This document shows positions 43,861 through 49,447 of a DNA stretch of 49,447 nt, piece after piece; positions within the stretch are counted from its first letter, which is position 1; the number at the start of each line of letters is the position of its first letter. Source of the stretch: Candidatus Nanopelagicaceae bacterium (lineage in GTDB: Bacteria > Actinomycetota > Actinomycetes > Nanopelagicales > Nanopelagicaceae); contig VERH01000005.1 of assembly GCA_018882735.1 (NCBI GenBank), forward strand, positions 1 to 49,447. The letters are read 5' to 3'. The position numbers and the translations under genes were made by a program. The notes beneath the pieces are model-generated. The model did not search any database. It was given only the letters and a program-made list of their open reading frames with translations, and was not told the origin of the DNA.

Positions 43861-44511
43861 ATGCTCTTTGAATCCATTCCGGAGAGTTGGAGACGACATC
43901 TTGAAGCGCACCGGGATGTAGTGAATGAGATTGGGGCAAGGTTACAAAATCTGGCCAATTCCGGGGAACGAATCTTGCCGGACAAGAAATGGGTTTTTCG
44001 CGCGCTAGATTTGAAACCGGAAGATGTGAAAGTGCTCGTGATTGGGCAAGATCCATATCCAAATGCCCAAGATGCTTGCGGCCTCGCCTTCTCAGTTCAC
44101 CCGAGAAAATCTGGGTTACCGGGTTCGCTCATGAATATTCAGAAAGAGATACTTACCGATATCGGCTCTACCAACACCGCTGATGGCGACCTTACTAGGT
44201 GGTCAGAACAGGGCGTGATGTTGTTAAACCGCGTTCTAACGGTGAGTGCGGGAGCTAGCGGCTCGCATTCCAAATGGGGTTGGGAAGCCTTAACGGAGAC
44301 GATTGCACGAGTGTGTGGCCAGAACGGGGCAATTGGGTTGCTCTGGGGAAATTCCGCTCGGGAATTGGCAAGTTTTTTTCCATCTGACAGATTGGTTGAA
44401 GGCGTTCATCCAAGCCCACTCTCTGCGCACCGTGGCTTCCTTGGATCTAAGCCTTTTTCAAGGGTTAATTTGCTTTTGCAATCTATGGGCAAGGATGCGA
44501 TTTCTTGGTGA
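43861..44511 (+). CDS. ung: Uracil-DNA glycosylase (family 1)
   Basis: Ung removes uracil from DNA after cytosine deamination or dUTP incorporation. The 216-residue enzyme has the water-activating loop VIGQDPYPN near residue 61, the PPSxxN-like region GLPGSLMNIQKEI, the uracil-binding Asn in GVMLLNRVLTV and the DNA-intercalating loop HPSPLSAHRG near 183. Length is normal for the family. A strong bidirectional terminator follows directly. Confidence 0.96.
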   Translation: MLFESIPESWRRHLEAHRDVVNEIGARLQNLANSGERILPDKKWVFRALDLKPEDVKVLVIGQDPYPNAQDACGLAFSVHPRKSGLPGSLMNIQKEILTDIGSTNTADGDLTRWSEQGVMLLNRVLTVSAGASGSHSKWGWEALTETIARVCGQNGAIGLLWGNSARELASFFPSDRLVEGVHPSPLSAHRGFLGSKPFSRVNLLLQSMGKDAISW

Positions 44512-44549
44512 AATAAAGAGAGGCCCAGTTTCCTGAGCCCCTCTTTATT
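44512..44549. terminator. Bidirectional rho-independent terminator between ung and the purine permease
   Basis: The arms at 44512-44524 (AATAAAGAGAGGC) and 44537-44549 (GCCCCTCTTTATT) pair over 13 bp with one mismatch and a 12-base loop. GC pairs lie at the top and A/T tracts at the base on both sides, so the hairpin works for both converging transcripts. It begins one base after the ung stop. It is the only clear intrinsic terminator I can see in the window. Confidence 0.85.
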
Positions 44550-44568
44550 GGCTTACTGCTTTTAGAAC

Positions 44569-45999
44569 TTATCCCACCCAGGTATTGATTGGGTCGCTCA
44601 AGAAATAGATCATGAAGAGACCAGCAACCAAAAGTAGAAGTGGATGAATGTCTTTTCTCCGTCCCTGGAGGAGTCGGATTACAACGTAGGAAACAAATCC
44701 TGCACCAATTCCTACTGAGATGTTGTAGGTAAATGGCATCAAGATGATTGTTAAGAAGGCTGGAATCGCAATTCCATAATCTTCCCAATCAATCGCCTTG
44801 ATCTGGGTCATCATCAAGAAACCGACGATGATTAGAGCAGGTACAGCTGCTTCATAAGGAATGATTGCAACAAGCGGGGATAAGAAGGTTGTAAGAAGGA
44901 AGAGGACTCCGGTCACTACTGAAGCAAGACCGGTTCGCGCTCCTTCGCCAACGCCTGATGCAGATTCGATGTACGAAGTATTGCTGGAGACTGAAGAAGC
45001 TCCACCAGCGACGGCAGCGAGTGAGTCGACAAGAAGAATACGTTCAGCGTTCGGCGGTGTTCCGTCTTTATCGTTGAGGCCAGCTTCTTGACCAATTGCA
45101 GTCATAGTTCCCATGGTGTCGAAGAAGTCCGCCAAGAGAAGTGTGAATACAAGCAAGAGAGCTGTTATTAGCGGAACTCTCTCGAAGGACCCAAAGAGAT
45201 TGAACTGTCCGAGGAGGCTGAAGTCTGGAGTAGCGACGATATCCGTAGGCACCGCAGGAACATTTAGTCCCCAGCCCTTTGGATTTACATTTGTACCGTC
45301 GAAGTTTGGACCAATTTTGAAGGCATTTTCAATTGCAACTGCGAGCGCAGTAGAAACTACGATTCCGAGGAGAAGCGCAGCTTTAACTTTTCTGACCATC
45401 AAGCCGATGGTTAGGAAGAGTCCAAATGAGAAGACGACGATTGGCCAACCTACGAGCTCGCCACCATCACCAAGAGTGACTGGTACCGGGCCGGCAGCTG
45501 TTCTCCGGACGAATCCGGCATCAACAAGCCCGATGAGAGCGATGAAGAGGCCGATACCTACAGAGATTGCGATCTTTAGCTGGGTAGGTACAGCGCGAAA
45601 TACCGCGGTACGGAAACCAGTTAAGACCAAGATTGTGATGATGATGCCTTCAAGGACAACAAGTCCCATAGCATCTTGCCAGGTCATTTGTGAGGCGATA
45701 GCTACTGCCACGAAGGTGTTCAATCCGAGTCCAGTTGCGAGCGCCAGTGGGAAATTGGCAACTACGCCCATAAGAATTGATAGAACGCCCGCGACTAGCG
45801 CAGTTGCAGCAGCGATTAGAGCGAGATTTGGAGCATCTCCGCCGCCTATGTATTTTCCATCGGCATCTTTTGCAAGTCCGATAATCAATGGGTTAAGCGC
45901 GACGATGTAAGCCATCGTAAAGAAGGTAACAACGCCGCCGCGAATTTCCTGACCTACGGAAGATCCACGCTCTGAGATTTTGAAGAAGGTATCCAGCAT
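44569..45999 (-). CDS. NCS2 family purine permease (AzgA/PbuG-like)
   Basis: This 476-residue membrane protein of about 13 helices takes up purine bases by proton symport in characterised relatives (adenine, guanine, hypoxanthine). AzgA-type signatures are visible: GVVTFFTMAYIVALNP near the N-terminus, GLGLNTFVAVA, ADFFDTMGTMTAIGQEAG and VSSNTSYIESASGVGEGARTGLASV. A polar extracytoplasmic insertion lies near residues 165-180 and 225-255. The ATG has AAAGGCAG upstream. The exact substrate cannot be read. It fits the salvage genes tdk and probable apt at the window end. Confidence 0.9.
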   Translation of the reverse strand: MLDTFFKISERGSSVGQEIRGGVVTFFTMAYIVALNPLIIGLAKDADGKYIGGGDAPNLALIAAATALVAGVLSILMGVVANFPLALATGLGLNTFVAVAIASQMTWQDAMGLVVLEGIIITILVLTGFRTAVFRAVPTQLKIAISVGIGLFIALIGLVDAGFVRRTAAGPVPVTLGDGGELVGWPIVVFSFGLFLTIGLMVRKVKAALLLGIVVSTALAVAIENAFKIGPNFDGTNVNPKGWGLNVPAVPTDIVATPDFSLLGQFNLFGSFERVPLITALLLVFTLLLADFFDTMGTMTAIGQEAGLNDKDGTPPNAERILLVDSLAAVAGGASSVSSNTSYIESASGVGEGARTGLASVVTGVLFLLTTFLSPLVAIIPYEAAVPALIIVGFLMMTQIKAIDWEDYGIAIPAFLTIILMPFTYNISVGIGAGFVSYVVIRLLQGRRKDIHPLLLLVAGLFMIYFLSDPINTWVG

Positions 46000-46112
46000 C
46001 TTCTGCCTTTCATCTCAACACTGAAGTGAGAGATCGCTAATTTTTTAACGGTGGTGGTTGCGACACCGCGTGGAGGCAGTCCACGGGCTGAGGGAAGACC
46101 CAAACCTAATTG
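46000..46112 (-). promoter_or_regulatory. Leader/intergenic region of the purine permease with competing hairpins
   Basis: This 113-base gap follows the upstream membrane-protein gene on the same strand. Two hairpins overlap: CGTGG/CCACG (46069-46085, extendable by CC/GG with one bulge) and CGGTG/CACCG (46049-46053 with 46064-46068). Both need bases 46066-46068, so they are mutually exclusive. An A/T-rich stretch TTAAAAAATTAG (minus strand) follows and may hold a promoter. The region does not match the purine riboswitch core I know. Regulatory function is a guess. Confidence 0.35.
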
Positions 46113-46775
46113 CTACCGAGTAGTAAGGCGGGAAACGACACCGAAAGAGATTGCCACCGAATAACCGATAAAGAGCGCGAAAAGCGCTGTTCCGAGGCCA
46201 ACGGTGCCGCCAAGAAACCACCCCAGGGTGAGAACAGTTAGTTCAATACCGAGACGGACCCGTCCAACTCGAACCCCAGTTCGCTTATGGAGCGCGGTCA
46301 TCCAGCCATCGCGCGGACCAGGGCCTAGCCCACAAGTTATATAAAAGGCCGAACCAGCGCCAACCATCGCGATACCAACTAGGACATATGCAAGTTGGGA
46401 TGGAAATGCGGTGGGTGATGGAAAAAGCCAGATACCAATATCAATCGCTCCGGCAATAATCAAAATATTCATTATCGTCCCAAAACCGGGACGTTCCCTC
46501 AAGGGAAGCCACATTGCAAGGACAATTGCGCTCACAAGAAGAGTTGCAGTACCAATTGAAATATCCAATTGTCCCGAGATGCCTTGTGCGAGCACCGACC
46601 ATGGAGCATTTCCAAGCGTGGATTGGATAACCAGGGAATCACCTAGTCCGAATACGAATAGACCCAGCGAGAGAATAACTACTCGCATTGGAGCTAAATC
46701 CCATGGATGCGATCCAGTCCAAGGTGTTTTCGGTACTGTTTTATGAGGACGAAAGAAGTTCATCCAAGAAACCAT
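46113..46775 (-). CDS. YitT/YczE-like integral membrane protein
   Basis: This 220-residue protein has about five or six membrane helices after a short basic/proline-rich cytoplasmic N-terminus (about 30 residues). The segment ITCGLGPGPRDGWMTALHKRTG near residue 150 is the hallmark of YczE-type proteins; GLGDSLVIQSTLGNAPWSVLAQG near 44 is also typical. The biochemical role of the family is not known. The ATG at 46775 lies 6 bases from a TAGAGT element on the minus strand, with no Shine-Dalgarno. It is divergent from the DUF554 gene with only 27 bases between. Confidence 0.82.
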   Translation of the reverse strand: MVSWMNFFRPHKTVPKTPWTGSHPWDLAPMRVVILSLGLFVFGLGDSLVIQSTLGNAPWSVLAQGISGQLDISIGTATLLVSAIVLAMWLPLRERPGFGTIMNILIIAGAIDIGIWLFPSPTAFPSQLAYVLVGIAMVGAGSAFYITCGLGPGPRDGWMTALHKRTGVRVGRVRLGIELTVLTLGWFLGGTVGLGTALFALFIGYSVAISFGVVSRLTTR

Positions 46776-46781
46776 TACGGC

Positions 46782-46787
46782 ACTCTA
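46782..46787 (-). promoter_or_regulatory. Putative leaderless -10 element for the YitT-like gene
   Basis: On the minus strand TAGAGT ends 6 bases before the ATG. It lies 3 bases from the -10-like element of the divergent gene, so both promoters share one 27-base gap. Confidence 0.55.
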
Positions 46788-46790
46788 CTC

Positions 46791-46796
46791 TAAGAT
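46791..46796 (+). promoter_or_regulatory. Putative leaderless -10 element for the DUF554 gene
   Basis: TAAGAT ends 6 bases before the ATG at 46803; no Shine-Dalgarno sequence is present. The same hexamer and spacing occur before the ACT-serB operon. Confidence 0.58.
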
Positions 46797-46802
46797 ACTC
46801 AT

Positions 46803-47546
46803 ATGTTTGTTGGCGTGGGAACGTTAATTAATGTCATAGCGATTCTCATAGGAACTTTCCTTGGGCGACTCTTTGGAGATCGAATCAAATTGCGAACGAG
46901 GGAGTTACTAACCGATGTTCTTGGGGCGGTGACATTAATTGGTGCAGCATCCGCCGTCACTTCTCTATTTAAAGACGAACTTCTTTCGGCGGTCCCAGAT
47001 GGGTTTCCGATTTTGATAGTTCTTACTTCGCTAATCCTGGGCGGACTTATAGGCTCGTGGCTGAAAATTGAAGATCGCTTAAATACTCTTGGCGAAAAAC
47101 TCAAAGATCGCTTCGCCGCTTCTGAAACCGCCGCCTCTAATGAAGATTTCGTGGTGGGATTTGTAACTGCCTCTTTAATTTTCGTCATTGGCCCGCTTGC
47201 AATCCTTGGAAGCATCAGCGATGGGATGTCGACTGGAATCGATCAACTAATGCTCAAAAGCATCCTAGACTTCTTCGCTTCCATTGCATTCGCAGCTAGT
47301 TTGGGATGGGGCGTGGCGTTCTCAGCAATTCCAGTAGGGATTTATCAAGGCCTATGGACAATCGTTGGACTGGGCCTAGGCAATGTTCTAAATGATTATC
47401 AAGTACAGGCCATGACCGCTACCGGAGGAGTGCTCTTACTTGGAATAGCTTTCAAACTATTGAGAATCAAAGAAATCGCTATCGGCGATTTACTACCGGC
47501 TCTTGCTTTTGCGCCACTATTTGCACTTCTCGCCGCGAGAATCTAG
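46803..47546 (+). CDS. DUF554 family membrane protein (YdfK/YqgA-like)
   Basis: This 247-residue hydrophobic protein has about seven membrane helices. The N-terminus GVGTLINVIAILIGTFLGRLFGDRI and the segments ILGGLIGSWLKIEDRL, FVIGPLAILGSISDG and TATGGVLLLGIAFKLL are characteristic of DUF554. The function is unknown; transport has been suggested for relatives. A 25-residue charged loop sits near residues 90-115. The stop shares CTAG with the convergent alcohol dehydrogenase. Confidence 0.85.
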   Translation: MFVGVGTLINVIAILIGTFLGRLFGDRIKLRTRELLTDVLGAVTLIGAASAVTSLFKDELLSAVPDGFPILIVLTSLILGGLIGSWLKIEDRLNTLGEKLKDRFAASETAASNEDFVVGFVTASLIFVIGPLAILGSISDGMSTGIDQLMLKSILDFFASIAFAASLGWGVAFSAIPVGIYQGLWTIVGLGLGNVLNDYQVQAMTATGGVLLLGIAFKLLRIKEIAIGDLLPALAFAPLFALLAARI

Positions 47547-48616
47547 AAAGTTTTTCCATCGATTACAAAGCGATATTTCACATCGCTAGCAACCGTCCGC
47601 ATATAGGCCTCATTGACGTACTCCGCATTGATAACCTCGACATCGCTCACTATTTCATGTTCGCCACAGAAATCGAGCATTTCTTGCAATTCAGGCATGC
47701 CTCCGATCATGGAGCCAGCAACGGAGCGACGACCATCTAGGAGAGTCCCGGCGCTAACCGCATATGGTTTACCGGGAAGGCCAATAACCACAAGGGTTCC
47801 ATTGGTGTCTAGAAGTTGTAAATAAGGTTCTAGATCAATTTCAGCAGAGACAGTATTCAGGACGAGATCGAAGCTCTTCTTCAAACTCTTGTTCCAGTCA
47901 TCTCCATTCGTGTGGATGAATCGCGTAGCGCCCATCCCAATTGCATCTCTCTCTTTGGAGGGGGAGTGGCTAAGGACTGTTACCTCAGCTCCAAGTGCAG
48001 CGGCAAACTTAACTCCCATATGCCCCAAGCCTCCAAGGCCCATTACGGCTACTCGGCTTCCTTTCCCAACCTTCCAATAGCGGATTGGCGAATAAAGGGT
48101 GATTCCGGCGCATAGAAGCGGGGCAACACCGGCAGGATCTAAATTATTCGGCACTGTGACGGCATAGCGTTCGTTAATTACGAAATAGTTTGAATACCCG
48201 CCGAAGGCGATTGTTTTTCCATCTCGTTCATAGCCATTGTAAGTGCCAGTCATTCCTTCGGAACAGTACTGTTCTAAACCAGCGTTGCAATTGCGGCACT
48301 TACGACAAGAATCAATAAAAACCCCAACCCCGATTCGATCACCCACCTTAAACTTCCGGACGTTAGAGCCAATCTCCGTAACAACCCCCACAATCTCATG
48401 GCCAGGCACCATCGGGTAGAGAGCGGGACCCCACTCCTGCCGTACTTGATGAATGTCAGAGTGGCAGATTCCGGCATACAGAATTTCAAAACCGATGTCA
48501 TCATCTTTTAGGTCGCGCCGTGAAAATTCAAAGGGAGTCAAGCCAGAATGTGGATCCAAAGCTGCGTAGCCGCGAACTTTTTTTGAAGCTGATTCACTCT
48601 GTCTTGAATTGCTCAT
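47543..48616 (-). CDS. Zinc-dependent NAD(P) alcohol/aldehyde reductase (YahK/CAD-like)
   Basis: This 357-residue medium-chain dehydrogenase has catalytic zinc ligands in AGICHSDIHQ and PGHEIVG, a structural zinc site with four Cys in CRKCRNCNAGLEQYC, and the cofactor motif GLGGLGHMGVKFAAALG. The layout matches YahK-type aldehyde reductases of the cinnamyl-alcohol dehydrogenase group, usually NADPH-dependent; the natural substrate is unknown. The ATG at 48616 is preferred over an in-frame TTG at 48622 because it lies 7 bases from TAAACT. The stop shares CTAG with the DUF554 gene. Confidence 0.9.
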   Translation of the reverse strand: MSNSRQSESASKKVRGYAALDPHSGLTPFEFSRRDLKDDDIGFEILYAGICHSDIHQVRQEWGPALYPMVPGHEIVGVVTEIGSNVRKFKVGDRIGVGVFIDSCRKCRNCNAGLEQYCSEGMTGTYNGYERDGKTIAFGGYSNYFVINERYAVTVPNNLDPAGVAPLLCAGITLYSPIRYWKVGKGSRVAVMGLGGLGHMGVKFAAALGAEVTVLSHSPSKERDAIGMGATRFIHTNGDDWNKSLKKSFDLVLNTVSAEIDLEPYLQLLDTNGTLVVIGLPGKPYAVSAGTLLDGRRSVAGSMIGGMPELQEMLDFCGEHEIVSDVEVINAEYVNEAYMRTVASDVKYRFVIDGKTF

Positions 48617-48623
48617 GGGCAAC

Positions 48624-48629
48624 AGTTTA
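48624..48629 (-). promoter_or_regulatory. Putative leaderless -10 element for the alcohol dehydrogenase gene
   Basis: On the minus strand TAAACT ends 7 bases before the ATG, within the 35-base gap after tdk. There is no Shine-Dalgarno sequence. Confidence 0.52.
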
Positions 48630-48651
48630 CGGTGCTGTTAAAGAAGTAGCA

Positions 48652-49293
48652 CTACGAAAAGGGGAGAGGATCAGTCGATTGATGTGCCTCACCGCTTGCG
48701 CGAGCAGTCACTTTCCTCATGTGATGTCGCCGGCATAAAACTTCATAGGCAACAACATCACGGCCACCAGTATCTCCAACGACAACTTGTTCACCTTCTG
48801 TGACCATTACGCCATCCAAGGTTCGCGCATTATGAGTAGCTCGCTCGCCGCACCAACAGAGCGCCTCAACTTGGAGTGTCTGAACTCGATCAGCTAACTC
48901 CACCAATCGAGCAGAACCTGGGAAAAGTCTTGTGCGAAAGTCAGTGAGAATCCCAAAGGCGAATACATCGATTCCAAGACCGTCTGCGATACGCGCCAAT
49001 TGTTCAATCTGTTCTGGCGCATAGAACTGTGCTTCATCGCAAATTACGTAATCGATTCGCACGCCTAATGAGAGTTGTTCTACGACGAACTTATGAAGAT
49101 CCATCTCCTCAGTTACTTCCAACGCTTCTGAGGTAAGACCTAGGCGTGAAGAAATCTTGCCACTTCCGGCTCGGTCACGATTGGTGAAAAGCAGGCCCGT
49201 CCGTCCACGACTTTGATGGTTATGCGCCGTTTGCAGAGCAAGAGTTGATTTTCCACTGTCCATCGTTCCGCAGTAATAAACAAGTTCTGCCAT
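48652..49293 (-). CDS. tdk: Thymidine kinase (type II)
   Basis: Tdk phosphorylates thymidine for salvage. The 213-residue protein has the P-loop GTMDSGKST at 9-17, a TNRDRAGSGKISSRLGL segment, the CDEAQF Walker B-like motif, the flexible lasso and a C-terminal zinc site (CWCGE and CRRHH). The usual P-loop Cys is Ser here. The ATG at 49293 matches the family N-terminus (MAELVYYCGTM). An in-frame TTG at 49314 forms a TTGA junction with the preceding stop and could be the true coupled start, adding 7 residues. It fits the nucleoside-salvage context. Confidence 0.95.
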   Translation of the reverse strand: MAELVYYCGTMDSGKSTLALQTAHNHQSRGRTGLLFTNRDRAGSGKISSRLGLTSEALEVTEEMDLHKFVVEQLSLGVRIDYVICDEAQFYAPEQIEQLARIADGLGIDVFAFGILTDFRTRLFPGSARLVELADRVQTLQVEALCWCGERATHNARTLDGVMVTEGEQVVVGDTGGRDVVAYEVLCRRHHMRKVTARASGEAHQSTDPLPFS

Positions 49294-49310
49294 GGTTTTC
49301 GCCGAGTTTC

Positions 49311-49447
49311 TCAAGTCCTAAGTAGCGAGATGATTTCAACTTCAGGATGTGTTTTATTGATTAGCGTTCGTCCTTGAAGGAAAGTGATCTCGAGCAGGAA
49401 AATGTGAGCAAAGGTCTTTGCACCGGTGTAGCCGACCAATTCATGAC
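49311..49447 (-). CDS. C-terminal end of a probable adenine phosphoribosyltransferase (5' end outside window)
   Basis: The minus strand is open from the window edge to a TGA at 49311, encoding 44 residues. ELVGYTGAKTFAHIFLLEITFLQGR resembles the last helix-strand unit of Apt (in Bacillus, GIAFLIELSYLDGRNKL), followed by a closing EVEIISLL strand. No catalytic motif is inside the window, so another purine PRTase is possible. It overlaps a TTG in frame with tdk. If it is apt, it has moved from the secF-rel interval where many actinobacteria keep it. Confidence 0.5.
   Translation of the reverse strand, partial: HELVGYTGAKTFAHIFLLEITFLQGRTLINKTHPEVEIISLLRT

Noticed and set aside
45113-45910. 265-codon plus-strand open frame opposite the purine permease
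   Set aside because: It lies wholly inside a clear membrane-protein gene, its translation is Ser/Thr/Pro/Arg-rich without any recognisable family, and the opposite frame has all permease motifs.
1-49447. CRISPR arrays, insertion sequences, prophage, tRNA or rRNA genes, toxin-antitoxin or defence clusters
   Set aside because: No repeated spacers, transposase or integrase motifs, tRNA cloverleaf or rRNA sequence was recognised; all gaps are short and the genes are standard core genes, so I do not claim a new multi-gene system.

Overview
This window is a tightly packed stretch of core chromosome from a streamlined, moderate-GC actinobacterium. The gene order is the conserved actinobacterial one: ruvCAB-secDF-rel, then hisS/aspS, alaS-ruvX-mltG-aroE-aroC-aroK-aroB, efp-nusB-bldD, pyrRBC-carAB-pyrKDF, mihF-gmk-rpoZ-coaBC-metK-priA, def-fmt-rsmB-rpe and hisEG. 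The lineage-specific markers MihF, BldD, a motif-less PriA, the DUF948 protein and a two-part SerB are all present. Base composition is well below that of Streptomyces or Mycobacterium, and intergenic spaces are almost absent. This best fits the freshwater planktonic acI group (Candidatus Nanopelagicales, Planktophila-like). The lineage is inferred from synteny and composition; no rRNA is present to prove it.

Layout. 1-6.7 kb: Holliday-junction resolution (RuvC end, RuvA, RuvB), the SecDF protein-export motor and a bifunctional (p)ppGpp enzyme. 6.7-12.4 kb: a DUF349 protein on the minus strand, a GC-rich 187-base gap, a metallo-beta-lactamase-fold hydrolase, HisRS, a probably non-discriminating AspRS and a membrane-anchored DUF948 protein. 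12.4-21.0 kb: AlaRS, RuvX, MltG and the shikimate genes aroE, aroC, aroK, aroB, aroQ, with a very small prepilin peptidase between aroE and aroC. 21.0-22.4 kb: EF-P, NusB and, on the minus strand, a BldD regulator that keeps the cyclic-di-GMP binding signature. 22.5-32.1 kb: the whole UMP pathway as one overlapping operon behind a textbook PyrR-binding RNA hairpin. 32.2-42.1 kb: MihF, Gmk, RpoZ, CoaBC, MetK, PriA, Def, Fmt, RsmB, Rpe, HisE, HisG. 42.1-49.4 kb: SerB split into separate ACT and HAD genes, a lone ABC ATPase, Ung, a purine permease, two small membrane proteins, an alcohol dehydrogenase, thymidine kinase and the C-terminal end of a probable adenine phosphoribosyltransferase.

Compaction and expression. 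Many genes overlap by 1-14 bases (ATGA or TTGA junctions). Four of the five convergent gene pairs have no room for a terminator, and two of these share a palindromic CTAG that supplies both stop codons. Many transcription-unit heads carry a TANNNT or close -10-like hexamer 5-8 bases before the start codon and no Shine-Dalgarno sequence, as expected for leaderless mRNAs. In several cases the upstream stop codon is itself the first three bases of the hexamer.

I found no rRNA, tRNA, CRISPR array, insertion sequence, prophage or toxin system, and no gap longer than about 190 bases. I see no convincing wholly new multi-gene system. The most rewarding signals are regulatory and architectural: the leaderless promoter grammar, the BldD signature, the PyrR hairpin, the split SerB, the leader of the purine permease and the unexplained GC-rich gap near 8.1 kb.
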